A stretch of 64,000 nt of DNA, from assembly GCF_900114675.1 (NCBI RefSeq), contig NZ_FOZM01000001.1, positions 496,001 to 560,000 of the forward strand. The letters run 5' to 3'. A program made the translations under genes and the position numbers. Positions 26,595 to 35,984 of the stretch are shown here, in pieces. The notes under the pieces were generated by a model. It had not been told where the DNA came from, made no database searches, and saw only the letters and a program-made list of their open reading frames with translations. This DNA comes from Yoonia litorea. GTDB lineage: Bacteria; Pseudomonadota; Alphaproteobacteria; Rhodobacterales; Rhodobacteraceae. Numbering within the stretch: the first letter of the stretch is position 1; every line of letters begins with the position of its first letter.

Positions 26595-26629
26595 CATCAT
26601 TTTGCCAGAAATACTCCCGCCGGAGGCAT
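26595..26629 (-). repeat. Dispersed intergenic repeat inside the bet operon
   Basis: On the minus strand this reads ATGCCTCCGGCGGGAG, then TATTTCTGGCAAAATGATG. It is a near-identical copy of 51562-51595 and 57496-57530. It fills most of the 46-base betC-betB gap and ends 7 bases before betB, in the opposite orientation to the operon. Confidence 0.85.
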
Positions 26630-26636
26630 CCAGACT

Positions 26637-28088
26637 ATGAAAACACAGCCCACCGCCAGCCATTTCATTGATGGCCAATACGTCGAAGACACATCGGGCG
26701 AAGAAATCCCCGTCATCTACCCTGCCACCGGCGAGGTGATCGCGACGGTCTATTCCGCGACGCCCGCAATCGTCGAACAGGCGCTTGCTGCTGCCCATGC
26801 CGCCGAAAAGGAATGGGCTGCCATGACGGGCACCGAGCGGGGCCGCATCCTGCGCCGTGCCGCCCAGATCATGCGTGAACGCAATCATGACCTGTCGGTG
26901 CTGGAAACTTACGACACCGGTAAACCCTATCAGGAAACGTCCGTGGTCGATGCAACCTCGGGGGCCGACAGTCTTGAATACTTCGGCGGGCTTGCCGCCG
27001 CGATTACAGGCGAGCATATCCAGCTGGGCGAGGACTTTGTCTACACCCGCCGCGAGCCGCTGGGCCTATGCGTCGGCATTGGCGCTTGGAACTACCCTAC
27101 GCAAATCGCCTGCTGGAAAGGTGCGCCCGCGCTGGCTTGCGGCAACACGATGGTCTTCAAGCCTTCGGAAACCACACCGCTCTGCGCCCTGAAAGTCGCC
27201 GAGATCCTGCACGAGGCGGGCGCCCCGGCGGGCGTCTACAACGTCATCCAAGGCTACGGTCCCGTGGGTGCCTCTCTGATTACCGACAGCCGCGTCGACA
27301 AGGTCTCGCTCACCGGATCGGTGCCAACGGGCAAAAAGGTCTATGCGGCCGCCGCCGAAGGCATCCGCCATGTGACAATGGAGCTTGGGGGCAAATCCCC
27401 GCTGGTGATCTTCGACGATGCAGATATCGAAAACGCAGTCTCCGGCGCGATCCTCGGAAACTTCTACTCCTCCGGTCAGGTCTGCTCGAACGGCACGCGG
27501 GTCTTTGTGCAAAAGGGCATCAAGGAGGCTTTTCTCACCCGCCTCGCCGAACGTCTGCAGGGCGTCAAACTGGGCGATCCGCAAGACCCTGAGGTCAACT
27601 TCGGTCCGATGGTCTCGGAAAAGCAGCTCGGCATCGTGGAGGGCTACATCGCCAAAGGCATCGCAGAAGGTGCGCGCCTTGTCTGTGGCGGCAAACGTCC
27701 CGACATGGCGGGCTTCTTCCTAGAGCCGACCGTCTTTGCCGATGTGACCGACGATATGACCATCGCGCGTGAGGAAATCTTCGGCCCTGTCATGTCCGTC
27801 CTCGATTTCGACACCGAGGAAGAGGCGCTCGCCCGCGCCAATGACACCGAATTCGGCCTCTCGGCTGGCGTCTTTACCCGTGATCTCTCCCGCGCGCACC
27901 GCATGGCGGCAGGGTTCGAGGCAGGCACCTGCTATATCAACACCTACAATGACGCACCCGTCGAGGCCCCGTTCGGCGGCTCCAAACAGTCCGGCGTTGG
28001 CCGCGAGAACTCCAAAGCGGCGATCGAGCATTACAGCCAGATCAAAGGCGTCTACGTCCGCACTGGCGATCTGGAGGCGCCCTTCTGA
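26637..28088 (+). CDS. betB: Betaine-aldehyde dehydrogenase
   Basis: 483 residues of the ALDH fold. Cofactor pocket W-N-Y-P and K-P-S-E-T, catalytic glutamate in M-E-L-G-G-K-S-P, nucleophile Cys in [11 protein letters not shown] near 285. Oxidises betaine aldehyde to glycine betaine with NAD(P)+. The S-N-G-T-R after the cysteine is typical of BetB. The stop overlaps the betA start by one base. Confidence 0.95.
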   Translation: MKTQPTASHFIDGQYVEDTSGEEIPVIYPATGEVIATVYSATPAIVEQALAAAHAAEKEWAAMTGTERGRILRRAAQIMRERNHDLSVLETYDTGKPYQETSVVDATSGADSLEYFGGLAAAITGEHIQLGEDFVYTRREPLGLCVGIGAWNYPTQIACWKGAPALACGNTMVFKPSETTPLCALKVAEILHEAGAPAGVYNVIQGYGPVGASLITDSRVDKVSLTGSVPTGKKVYAAAAEGIRHVTMELGGKSPLVIFDDADIENAVSGAILGNFYSSGQVCSNGTRVFVQKGIKEAFLTRLAERLQGVKLGDPQDPEVNFGPMVSEKQLGIVEGYIAKGIAEGARLVCGGKRPDMAGFFLEPTVFADVTDDMTIAREEIFGPVMSVLDFDTEEEALARANDTEFGLSAGVFTRDLSRAHRMAAGFEAGTCYINTYNDAPVEAPFGGSKQSGVGRENSKAAIEHYSQIKGVYVRTGDLEAPF

Positions 28089-29746
28089 TGCAGGCCGATT
28101 ATGTCATCGTGGGGGCAGGCTCGGCAGGCTGCGCCATCGCCTACCGTCTGGCCGAAGCGGGCAAGCAGGTGCTGGTCATTGAATACGGCGGCACCGACGT
28201 CGGACCCCTGATCCAGATGCCTGCCGCGCTGTCCTATCCGATGAACATGAAGCAGTACGACTGGGGTATGAAGTCGGAACCAGAGCCGCATCTGGGTGGT
28301 CGCCAGTTGGTCACGCCGCGCGGCAAGGTTATCGGCGGGTCGTCGTCAATCAACGGGATGATCTATGTGCGCGGTCATGCCTGCGATTTTGATCATTGGG
28401 CCGAAAGCGGGGCACATGGTTGGTCCTACGCCGATGTGCTGCCCTACTTCAAACGGATGGAGCATTGGCACGATAGCGGCCACGGCGGCGATCCGGAATG
28501 GCGCGGCAAGGACGGCCCGCTGCACGTCACACGCGGCCCCCGCAAGAACCCGCTGACCCGCGCCTTTGTCGAGGCAGGGCGGCAGGCAGGCTATCAGGTG
28601 ACCGAGGACTACAATGGTGAAAAGCAGGAAGGCTTCGGCCCCTTCGATGCGACGATCTACAAAGGCTATCGCTGGTCTGCGGCCACCGCCTATCTGCGGC
28701 CTGCGCTGAAGCGGCCCAACTGTACCATCACGCGGGCGCTGGCCCGCCGCATCATCATCGAGGATGGTCGCGCCACAGGTGTCGAGGTCAGCCGCGGCAG
28801 CAAGATCGAGGTCGTCAAGGCCAACAAAGAGGTGATCATCGCCGCCTCATCGCTTAATTCGCCGAAACTGCTGATGCTATCCGGCATCGGGCCAGCCAAA
28901 CACCTTGCCGAACACGGGGTCGAGGTTGTCGCCGACCGCCCGGGTGTCGGCCGGAACCTTCAGGACCACCTTGAGCTTTACATACAGCAGGCCGCAACCA
29001 AGCCTGTGACGCTCTTCCAATACTGGAACCTGCGTGGCAAGGCGCGGATCGGCGCGGAATGGCTGCTCTGGAAAACCGGTCTGGGCAGTTCCAACCAGTT
29101 CGAAAGCTGCGGCTTCATCCGCTCCAAGGCGGGGGTGAAGTATCCCGATATCCAGTTCCACTTCCTGCCCATCGCGGTCAGCTACGACGGCAAGGTTGCG
29201 CCCGACGGGCACGGTTTTCAGGCCCATGTCGGCCCGATGCGGTCGAAATCACGCGGGCAGGTTACGCTGCGCTCTGCCGACCCGACCGATCATCCGAAGA
29301 TCGAATTCAATTACATGTCCCACCCCGAAGATTGGGAAGACTTCCGCACCTGCATCCGCCTGACCCGCGAAATCTTCGCGCAACCCGCCTTCGACGAATT
29401 CCGCGGTCGCGAAATTCAGCCGGGCGACGCGGCGCAGACAGACGACGAGCTTGACGCCTTCATCCGCGAACACGCCGAAAGCGCCTATCACCCCTGCGGC
29501 ACCTGCAAGATGGGCGACCGGGATGACCCGATGGCCGTGGTCGATCCCGAATGCCGCGTCATCGGTGTCGAGGGGCTGCGCGTCGCCGATAGTTCGATCT
29601 TCCCGCGTGTGACCAATGGCAACACCAACGGACCGTCCCTCATGGTGGGCGAGAAGGCTGCAGATCACATCCTGCAAAGGAACCCGCTCCCTCCAGCCAA
29701 TGACCAACCATGGATACATCCCGCGTGGGAAACTGAGCAGCGCTAG
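28088..29746 (+). CDS. betA: Choline dehydrogenase
   Basis: 552 residues, GMC oxidoreductase. FAD-binding G-A-G-S-A-G-C near residue 8, [13 protein letters not shown], and the C-terminal catalytic His in [11 protein letters not shown] with V-T-N-G-N-T-N-G-P. Oxidises choline to betaine aldehyde, passing electrons to the membrane quinone pool. Last gene of betICBA. Confidence 0.95.
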   Translation: MQADYVIVGAGSAGCAIAYRLAEAGKQVLVIEYGGTDVGPLIQMPAALSYPMNMKQYDWGMKSEPEPHLGGRQLVTPRGKVIGGSSSINGMIYVRGHACDFDHWAESGAHGWSYADVLPYFKRMEHWHDSGHGGDPEWRGKDGPLHVTRGPRKNPLTRAFVEAGRQAGYQVTEDYNGEKQEGFGPFDATIYKGYRWSAATAYLRPALKRPNCTITRALARRIIIEDGRATGVEVSRGSKIEVVKANKEVIIAASSLNSPKLLMLSGIGPAKHLAEHGVEVVADRPGVGRNLQDHLELYIQQAATKPVTLFQYWNLRGKARIGAEWLLWKTGLGSSNQFESCGFIRSKAGVKYPDIQFHFLPIAVSYDGKVAPDGHGFQAHVGPMRSKSRGQVTLRSADPTDHPKIEFNYMSHPEDWEDFRTCIRLTREIFAQPAFDEFRGREIQPGDAAQTDDELDAFIREHAESAYHPCGTCKMGDRDDPMAVVDPECRVIGVEGLRVADSSIFPRVTNGNTNGPSLMVGEKAADHILQRNPLPPANDQPWIHPAWETEQR

Positions 29747-29763
29747 AAATTGCCACCCGCAAT

Positions 29764-29805
29764 TTGATCCGCGTCAAAGCCTGCCGCCGACCGAGCGACT
29801 AGACT
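29764..29805 (+). promoter_or_regulatory. FNR/FnrL-type class II promoter for the YdcH gene
   Basis: TTGAT-CCGC-GTCAA (29764-29777) is an FNR-family box (one transition from the perfect palindrome). Its centre is 29.5 bases from the start of TAGACT (29800-29805), which puts the box at -41.5, the class II position. The same geometry occurs at 55018 and 56210. A hairpin AAATTGC-CACCC-GCAATTT directly precedes it. Confidence 0.6.
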
Positions 29806-29837
29806 GGGCCTATCTAGAACAGGAAGGAACGCGAAGA

Positions 29838-30077
29838 ATGTCCCACACCCCCCACGAACTGATCGAGGAATTTCCGGACATGGTCGATGCAATGCATGCG
29901 CTCAAGGAAAACGACGCGCATTTTGCACGGCTTTACGATGAGTATCATGTGATCAATCGCGCCATTCACCGCGCTGAAACGGATGTGGAGCCGACGGACG
30001 ATCTGCATATGACAGAGATGCGCAAGCAGCGCATGCACCTGAAAGATCAGATCAGCGCCGCGTTGAACGCCACCTAG
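29838..30077 (+). CDS. YdcH family protein (DUF465)
   Basis: 79 residues, highly charged, helical. Pattern H-E-L-I-E-E-F-P...H-F-A-R-L-Y-D-E-Y-H-x-I-N-x-x-I-H-R and M-R-K-Q-R-M-H-L-K-D-Q is the DUF465 signature. Function unknown. AGGAAGGA precedes the ATG at 29838. It has its own FNR-type promoter and overlaps the next gene tail-to-tail by four bases. Confidence 0.85.
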   Translation: MSHTPHELIEEFPDMVDAMHALKENDAHFARLYDEYHVINRAIHRAETDVEPTDDLHMTEMRKQRMHLKDQISAALNAT

Positions 30078-30529
30078 CTTTCGGGTGTGTTGCCCTCAAC
30101 CCGGTTCTGGAAACGCTCGAAGAATTCGTCCGCCATCTTGCGGGCGAATCCGCCGATGATCCTGTTGCCAAGCTGCGCCAGCTTGCCGCCGACTTTGGCG
30201 TCAACCTGATAGGACAGCTCTGTCCCCTCTTCGACAGGGGTCAGCACGACATCGGCCCCGCCTTTGGCAAAGCCCGCCACACCGCCTTTGCCCTCACCGG
30301 TGATCGTGTAGCTTTTGCCGGGTACGATGTTTTCGAGTTGCACTTCACCTTTGAAAGTTGCTTTCACGGGGCCAACCTTCTGCTTGACGACGGCTGCAAA
30401 TCCATCTTCTGGCGAACCCGTGAGTTCCTCACAGCCTGGGATGCAGACCTTGAGCGTTTCGGGGTCATTAAGGTGGGACCAGACGGTATCGACGTCTGCT
30501 GCGATTGTGCGTGTTCCGCTAAGTTCCAT
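30074..30529 (-). CDS. CoxG-like SRPBCC-domain protein
   Basis: 151 residues. START/SRPBCC lipid-pocket fold with the CoxG pattern G-x-x-x-I-x-A-x-x-x-x-V-W-x-x-L-N-D-P-E...I-P-G-C-E, and G-F-A-K-G-G-A-D-V in the C-terminal half. CoxG anchors carbon monoxide dehydrogenase in Oligotropha, but no coxLMS genes are present here, so the role is open. Confidence 0.82.
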   Translation of the reverse strand: MELSGTRTIAADVDTVWSHLNDPETLKVCIPGCEELTGSPEDGFAAVVKQKVGPVKATFKGEVQLENIVPGKSYTITGEGKGGVAGFAKGGADVVLTPVEEGTELSYQVDAKVGGKLAQLGNRIIGGFARKMADEFFERFQNRVEGNTPES

Positions 30530-30580
30530 GATTGGTCGTCCTCCCCGCGCTGTCCCATCAGAGGACCCCGATTTGGCAAT

Positions 30581-31981
30581 CTAGTCAAGCTGATAGGGCA
30601 ATAGGCCGCGTGTATCAGGGTCAACGCGCAATTGCCGCTCAAGCGGGGGAACCGACCTTTGGTGGCAATTTCGCCGCTCGCAAATCCGGCAGGAAATTCC
30701 GATCGGGGCATAGGCCTCTGCTGAATGGATATCCATGTGGTCGGCATAGACCAGCGCGCCTGCGTGTCTTACCTCGCAGCCAAGCCCGATCGCATAGCGC
30801 CGCGTTGGCGTATGATAGGCACCACCTGACTTGCTGACGTCTCGTGCGAGGCAGAAATACCTTGCCCCGTCAGGCGTCTCGGCGAGCTGCCGCAAGAACT
30901 GTCCTGGCAATTCGAACGCCTGATGGACATTCCAGAGAGGGCAGGCACCGCCATATCGGGCGAATTGGAGTGTCGTTGCTGAGTGGCGTTTTGTGATCGT
31001 TCCCGCCTGATCGACACGCACAAAGAAGAAGGGAATGCCTTTCTCACCCGGGCGCTGCATGGTCGAAAGCCGATGGGCCACCTGTTCAAGAGAGGCACCG
31101 AATTGGCGGGACAAGACTTCGAGATCGTGCCGACAGTCCTGAGCCGCCTTCAGAAAGGCCTGATAGGGCATCAAGGCTGCCCCGGCAAAGTAGTTTGCCA
31201 GACCCACCTTGGCGATTGCGCGGGCTTCATCCGACTGGAAGCGGGCCAGATCGAGTGTCGCTTCCAGAAGCTGGTCCTGAATGATCAGTGCGACCTGCAA
31301 AAGTGTCTGGAAGGTCTGGGTCGCTTCGGTTGCGTGCTGGGAAATCGTCAGGGTTTTTTGTGCCGCATCGTAATGCCTGATGGCGTCGCCTTCGGCAAAG
31401 ACGACCTTTACCCCGTCACCCGCGAGGGTCTGCCTTGCGTGTTCCATGATCGGCATGCCTGGCATACAGCGCTGGGCAAAACGTTCGGCGCTTCGGTCAA
31501 CGGCGTCGATGTAGTTGTCGCAGTAGTGAAAGAAGTCGCGCACCTCCTCCCACGGGCTTGGCTGCAACCGCGCATCCTCGCGTCCAAGCGCTTCGTCAAG
31601 TGAGGCAAGCCTTTCATGGGTCTGCCGGTAACCGGCATGAAGATCGAGGAACGCCCGCGCCAGTGAGGGTGCATTGGCTGCGGCCAGTCGCAAATCGGCA
31701 AGAGCAGGAGCAGGGCCTGTGAAAATGGGGTCGGCAAGCGCCTCGCGCATATCACTGACGAGCCGAGCTTCGTCGCCGGTCTGCAACTCTGTCACGTCAA
31801 AACCGAATTCCTGCGCAAGCCCGAGAACGACCGCCGTTGAAACCGGGCGGTTGTTGTTTTCCATCTGATTGAGATAGGGCAGCGATATGCCGAGCTTATC
31901 AGCGAATGCTTTCTGTGTCAGTGAAAGCCGCCCGCGCAGTTCGCGCAGCTTGGCTCCGGCGTAAAGTTTTTGTACCGCCAT
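30581..31981 (-). CDS. pccR: Short-chain fatty acyl-CoA regulator (PccR/ScfR family)
   Basis: 466 residues. XRE helix-turn-helix at about 14-65 (S-L-T-Q-K-A-F-A-D-K-L-G-I-S-L-P-Y-L-N-Q-M-E-N), a central IrrE-like domain and a C-terminal DUF2083 region with the C-R-I-C-E-R-R-N-C-H-Q-R cysteine cluster. This is the architecture of PccR of Rhodobacter sphaeroides, which controls propionyl-CoA carboxylase genes in response to acyl-CoA. The pccB gene 1.4 kb away and TTTGCAAA-like elements before pccB support the assignment. Confidence 0.88.
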   Translation of the reverse strand: MAVQKLYAGAKLRELRGRLSLTQKAFADKLGISLPYLNQMENNNRPVSTAVVLGLAQEFGFDVTELQTGDEARLVSDMREALADPIFTGPAPALADLRLAAANAPSLARAFLDLHAGYRQTHERLASLDEALGREDARLQPSPWEEVRDFFHYCDNYIDAVDRSAERFAQRCMPGMPIMEHARQTLAGDGVKVVFAEGDAIRHYDAAQKTLTISQHATEATQTFQTLLQVALIIQDQLLEATLDLARFQSDEARAIAKVGLANYFAGAALMPYQAFLKAAQDCRHDLEVLSRQFGASLEQVAHRLSTMQRPGEKGIPFFFVRVDQAGTITKRHSATTLQFARYGGACPLWNVHQAFELPGQFLRQLAETPDGARYFCLARDVSKSGGAYHTPTRRYAIGLGCEVRHAGALVYADHMDIHSAEAYAPIGISCRICERRNCHQRSVPPLERQLRVDPDTRGLLPYQLD

Positions 31982-31989
31982 GACGCGCC

Positions 31990-32025
31990 TTTGCAGTTTT
32001 GCAGTGCATCATTAGCCCTTGCAAA
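31990..32025. promoter_or_regulatory. Candidate PccR autoregulatory elements
   Basis: Two abutting octamers TTTGCAGT (31990-31997 and 31998-32005), then CTTGCAAA (32018-32025), lie 9-44 bases upstream of the pccR start. They resemble the TTTGCAAA elements at pccB, including the back-to-back arrangement, with two and one mismatches. They overlap the ribosome-binding region on the minus strand. Confidence 0.5.
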
Positions 32026-32034
32026 TAACGCAGG

Positions 32035-33246
32035 TCAAGTGAGCCGTTTTTCCCGCCAGATCACAAACAGCACTGAAAGCAACGACAGGATGGATGTTGC
32101 AAACATGATGATCTGCAGTGGCAGTGTCCCAGTCTCAACAGTGAGAACCGCGCCAGCCAGCTGAGAGAGCGCTGCGCCACCGCCGATCATGATTGCACCA
32201 CCAAGTCCGCTGGCTGTGCCAGCAAGATGAGGGCGCACAGAAATGGATCCGGCCATGACGTTCGGCAAAACAATTCCGTTGCCGGTGCCGAGGAACACGC
32301 AAAAGCCGAAAAACGCGAGAGGATGGCTCACACCCGAAAGCGTCAGCAGGAGCGAACTGCCCATCCCGAAAATCAGGACAAGACTGCCGACAATCGCCAT
32401 GCGGTTGATCCCGTAGCGCACCGAAAACCGCCCCGAGAGGAAGTTTCCGAATGCATACCCGATAGCTGGTGTACCAAGGGCAATACCGCTCCAAAGGGGG
32501 CTTAAGCCAAAAATAGAATCCGCAACAAACGATGTGCCGCCCAACAAAGCGAAAAACCCACCAGAGGCGAAAGCCGAACACAGGACGTAGCCCCAGAACC
32601 GCGGAGAGCTCAGCAACTCAGGGTAGGTTTTAAACTGATCGCGGAAACTCGTCCCTTCGCCCTGAACGGTCTCGCCCAAATCAACAAACACCAGAGAGAG
32701 AGTCGCGAGGCCAGCCATTGCGAGGAATAGAAATGTCGCCTGCCAGCCAAATGCCTGCTCCAACCCGCCGCCGATCATCGGGCCAACCATCGGGACAATG
32801 GCCATGCCCATCGTGACATAGCCGATCATTGAGGCGGCTTCATCCTGTGGGACGATGTCGCGCACGATTGCGCGCCCCAGCGCCATGGAGGTGGCAACGG
32901 CTGCCTGTAGTATCCTGAAGAAAAGGAAAACCTCGATGGTCGTGGCAAGCATCGCGCCAAGCGTGGCCACCACGAAGATGGCGATAGACCCCAGAACCAT
33001 AACCCTTCGCCCGTAGCGGTCGGAGATTGGTCCGATGAACACCTGAAGAATGGCAGTCGCTGCCAGATAGCCTGACAGCGCGATTTGCATAATCGCATAG
33101 TCCGTCTGGAAATAGTCTGTCATAGCCGTCAGCGACGGCAGGAAAATAGACATGCTCAGCGCAGACAACCCTGTGATCAACACAAGTGTCAGAATGTGCG
33201 GAGGTGTGGTGCGGTCCAGAAAGCGGACCATTGGGCGCGTAGTCAT
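32035..33246 (-). CDS. MFS transporter, Bcr/CflA drug-resistance family
   Basis: 403 residues, twelve predicted membrane helices. Motif A-like G-P-I-S-D-R-Y-G-R-R after helix 2, and the opening M-S-I-F-L-P-S-L-T-A-M fits the Bcr/CflA group of multidrug exporters. Real substrate unknown. Its stop lies 54 bases upstream of the pccR start on the same strand; it is divergent from pccB, sharing a 187-base gap that holds the PccR-like elements. Confidence 0.87.
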   Translation of the reverse strand: MTTRPMVRFLDRTTPPHILTLVLITGLSALSMSIFLPSLTAMTDYFQTDYAIMQIALSGYLAATAILQVFIGPISDRYGRRVMVLGSIAIFVVATLGAMLATTIEVFLFFRILQAAVATSMALGRAIVRDIVPQDEAASMIGYVTMGMAIVPMVGPMIGGGLEQAFGWQATFLFLAMAGLATLSLVFVDLGETVQGEGTSFRDQFKTYPELLSSPRFWGYVLCSAFASGGFFALLGGTSFVADSIFGLSPLWSGIALGTPAIGYAFGNFLSGRFSVRYGINRMAIVGSLVLIFGMGSSLLLTLSGVSHPLAFFGFCVFLGTGNGIVLPNVMAGSISVRPHLAGTASGLGGAIMIGGGAALSQLAGAVLTVETGTLPLQIIMFATSILSLLSVLFVIWREKRLT

Positions 33247-33311
33247 GGACCAGATTTAGTTTGAATTCCGCAGGCTGTCTATCGTGCTTGCGCGCACATT
33301 TGCCTCTCTCA

Positions 33312-33359
33312 TTTGCAAGTTTGCAAATACTGCAGCCAGCAAATCCAATAGTTTGCAAA
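33312..33359 (+). promoter_or_regulatory. PccR-like binding elements upstream of pccB
   Basis: TTTGCAAG (33312-33319) directly joined to TTTGCAAA (33320-33327), and a third perfect TTTGCAAA at 33352-33359. The published PccR target in R. sphaeroides is built from paired TTTGCAAA octamers. The last copy is about 75 bases before the pccB ATG. The MFS gene on the other side could also be affected. Confidence 0.68.
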
Positions 33360-33433
33360 TTTACGACTTCATCCTTTTGTTATGCCTCTCATCCGCGTAG
33401 GTGAAAGATAGCAAAGAACGAAGGTGTGATCTC

Positions 33434-34963
33434 ATGGATGTATTGCAGGAACTTGAGGCGCGGCGCGAAGCGGCCCGTCTGGGTGGCGGGGAAAAGCGGA
33501 TCGCAGCCCAGCACAGCAAAGGAAAGCTGACAGCGCGGGAGCGGATCGAGCTTTTGCTTGATGACGGCAGCTTCGAAGAATTCGACATGTTCGTCGCACA
33601 CCGCAGCCATGATTTCGGTATGGAAAAGCACCGCCCCGCCGGTGACGGCGTCGTCACGGGATGGGGAACCATCAACGGCCGTCTGGTCTATGTGTTCTCA
33701 CAGGATTTTACCGTCATGGGGGGTTCGGTGTCTGAAACCCATGGTCAGAAAATCTGCAAGATCATGGATATGGCTGTCCAGAACGGGGCACCGATTATCG
33801 GGATCAACGACTCAGGTGGTGCGCGGATTCAAGAAGGCGTGGCCAGCCTTGCGGCATACGGCGAGGTCTTCCAGCGCAATATCACCGCATCAGGTGTTGT
33901 CCCGCAGATCAGCCTGATCATGGGCCCGTGCGCGGGCGGTGCGGTTTATTCGCCTGCGATGACTGACTTTATCTTTATGGTCAAAGACAGCTCTTACATG
34001 TTCGTCACCGGTCCTGACGTGGTGAAGACGGTCACCAACGAACAGGTGACAGCAGAAGAACTGGGTGGTGCCTCGACCCACACCAAGAAATCATCTGTCG
34101 CAGACGCCGCCTTTGAAAATGATGTGGAGGCACTGGCTGAGGTTCGTCGCCTGATCGACTTCCTGCCGCTGAACAACCAGCAGAAGCCGCCCGTGCGCCC
34201 GTTCTTTGATGACGTGAACCGTGTGGAAGACAGTCTCGACACGCTCGTGCCGGACAATCCGAACACGCCATACGACATGAAAGAGCTGATCACCAAGATC
34301 GCGGACGAGGGTGACTTCTACGAAATTCAGGAGGAATTCGCCAAGAATATCCTCACAGGCTTTATCCGTCTGGAAGGGCAGACGGTTGGTGTCGTGGCCA
34401 ACCAGCCGATGGTGCTGGCGGGCTGTCTCGACATCGACAGCTCACGCAAAGCGGCACGGTTCGTCCGTTTCTGCGATGCCTTCGAAATTCCGATCCTCTC
34501 GCTTGTGGATGTTCCGGGCTTCCTGCCGGGAACCAGCCAGGAATACGGTGGCGTCATCAAGCATGGTGCCAAGCTGCTTTATGCCTATGGCGAGGCGACG
34601 GTGCCAAAGGTCACTGTGATTACCCGCAAGGCCTATGGTGGTGCTTATGTGGTGATGGCCTCAAAGCACCTGCAGGGTGATTTCAACTATGCGTGGCCAA
34701 CGTCCGAGATTGCGGTGATGGGTGCGAAAGGCGCAACCGAGATCATCCATCGCGCCGATCTTGGCGATCCAGACAAGATCGCAAGACATACAAAGGACTA
34801 CGAGGACCGCTTCGCCAATCCGTTTGTCGCCGCTGAGAAGGGCGTCATTGATGAAGTGATTATGCCGCATTCAACACGCAAGCGCGTTTGCCGGGCCTTT
34901 GCATCGTTGCGCACCAAAAAGGTGCATGTGCCTTGGAAGAAGCACGACAACATCCCGCTTTAA
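33434..34963 (+). CDS. pccB: Propionyl-CoA carboxylase beta subunit (carboxyltransferase)
   Basis: 509 residues, two crotonase-like halves. Oxyanion-hole segments [11 protein letters not shown] near 170 and [11 protein letters not shown] near 405 are typical, and the D-x-x-F-F-E/G-S-region and length match PccB rather than AccD. It transfers CO2 from carboxybiotin to propionyl-CoA, giving (S)-methylmalonyl-CoA. Start 33434 is chosen over an 11-codon extension; AAGG lies upstream. Confidence 0.95.
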   Translation: MDVLQELEARREAARLGGGEKRIAAQHSKGKLTARERIELLLDDGSFEEFDMFVAHRSHDFGMEKHRPAGDGVVTGWGTINGRLVYVFSQDFTVMGGSVSETHGQKICKIMDMAVQNGAPIIGINDSGGARIQEGVASLAAYGEVFQRNITASGVVPQISLIMGPCAGGAVYSPAMTDFIFMVKDSSYMFVTGPDVVKTVTNEQVTAEELGGASTHTKKSSVADAAFENDVEALAEVRRLIDFLPLNNQQKPPVRPFFDDVNRVEDSLDTLVPDNPNTPYDMKELITKIADEGDFYEIQEEFAKNILTGFIRLEGQTVGVVANQPMVLAGCLDIDSSRKAARFVRFCDAFEIPILSLVDVPGFLPGTSQEYGGVIKHGAKLLYAYGEATVPKVTVITRKAYGGAYVVMASKHLQGDFNYAWPTSEIAVMGAKGATEIIHRADLGDPDKIARHTKDYEDRFANPFVAAEKGVIDEVIMPHSTRKRVCRAFASLRTKKVHVPWKKHDNIPL

Positions 34964-34975
34964 GGACCGCCTGAT

Positions 34976-35341
34976 ATGGCAAACCTGCCTTACATGGAAA
35001 AGCATCGCGGCTTCCCAGGTCGGTTGCCCGGCACGGACTTCCAGTTCGTGCTGCGGCGCGCCAACAAGGATGGCGCGACAAAACTGACGGAGCGTGTGCG
35101 CTATCCTGACAGGCGGCCAGCAGATAAGCGGGCGGATGCTGGCTTTATGTTGGCGTTGTGGCAGCACTTCGGAGACGAACCATTCGTGCGCGGCAATCTT
35201 GACGCAGGCCGGTTGAGCTGGCTGTTCGGGCGTGAGGTCGTGCCCGCCGAAGACCCGTTTGATCCTGAAAGCTATGAGGCAATGCTGCAGATCGACGTTG
35301 ACGTCGCATCGCGGAATTTTCCCGAGGTTTTCGAGCAATGA
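34976..35341 (+). CDS. Conserved-looking small protein between pccB and pccA, function unknown
   Basis: 121 residues, starting 12 bases after pccB with an in-phase ribosome site (AAGGA). No signal peptide or membrane segment. It is rich in Arg, Asp, Phe and Pro (G-F-P-G-R-L-P-G-T-D-F-Q-F-V-L-R-R-A-N-K-D). I do not recognise a domain. Position inside the pcc operon suggests a role with the carboxylase, for example assembly, but that is only inference. Confidence 0.75.
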   Translation: MANLPYMEKHRGFPGRLPGTDFQFVLRRANKDGATKLTERVRYPDRRPADKRADAGFMLALWQHFGDEPFVRGNLDAGRLSWLFGREVVPAEDPFDPESYEAMLQIDVDVASRNFPEVFEQ

Positions 35342-35678
35342 TTGCAGTCGCGAACCATGGTCAGAACGCGTCTGCGGTTCAGCGGGATACCGCTTACGTT
35401 TATTTTGCGTTCAAAAAACTGTTGGCAAGTCATCAATATTACGCCAAGATGAATATCAAGGCAGATCGATCCAGCAAGCGATCAGCCCCAGACACTCTAA
35501 ATCGTTACCCTTCCCTTGATCGGTCTGCTTGCTCACCAAGCAGACCGACCGCTCATTTGCGCGTAAATTCGCGCGTCGGTCTTCTTGCTATTGGATATCA
35601 TCCCGAACGCGTTAGTGTTCTGCGCACAGGCAGCGCATTTGGGCGTGTGCCTTACGATACAACAATGGGCAGAGAAAT
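35342..35678. other. Intergenic region with a strong hairpin
   Basis: 337 bases without a convincing gene. An 11-bp perfect hairpin CGGTCTGCTTG-CTCAC-CAAGCAGACCG is at 35521-35547, with no T-tract on either side. A short GCGCG-TAAATT-CGCGC palindrome lies near 35560-35575. A promoter for the small lipoprotein is probably here, but no -35/-10 pair is clear. A long frame runs through the region into pccA but looks non-coding. Confidence 0.55.
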
Positions 35679-35885
35679 ATGCAGAAAACATCACTCATCA
35701 TTGCGACAGTTGCCATCTTCGGTCTGGCCGGGTGCCTCGACAATGACACCGAACGCGCTGTCGCAGGCGCCGGTGCGGGCCTCGTCGCATCAGAGCTTCT
35801 GGGCACTGACCAGACTGGCTCCATGCTCGCCGGTGCTGCCGCAGGCGTCTTCTGTGACGACGCTGGCGTCCGCGCTTGCCAATAA
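35679..35885 (+). CDS. Small lipoprotein
   Basis: 68 residues. Signal peptide with lipobox L-A-G-C at residue 19, then a Gly/Ala-rich segment (A-V-A-G-A-G-A-G-L-V-A-S-E-L-L-G) like the glycine-zipper of small outer-membrane lipoproteins. Two more cysteines near the end (F-C-D-D-A-G-V-R-A-C-Q). Function unknown. Followed 43 bases later by a terminator. Confidence 0.72.
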   Translation: MQKTSLIIATVAIFGLAGCLDNDTERAVAGAGAGLVASELLGTDQTGSMLAGAAAGVFCDDAGVRACQ

Positions 35886-35928
35886 ACTAAGAAATCTCGC
35901 GCCTCGTCAGGGGCGCACAACATCTCGA

Positions 35929-35965
35929 AACCGTCGCCGGAGCTTTGCTTCGGGGGCGGTTTTTT
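35929..35965 (+). terminator. Rho-independent terminator between the lipoprotein and pccA
   Basis: Imperfect stem AACCGTCGCCGGAGC / GCTTCGGGGGCGGTT with a TTT loop (one G-G mismatch, two wobbles), then TTTT. Its end is only 20 bases before the pccA ATG. Confidence 0.7.
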
Positions 35966-35984
35966 GTTTTGGGGACGAAAGACC

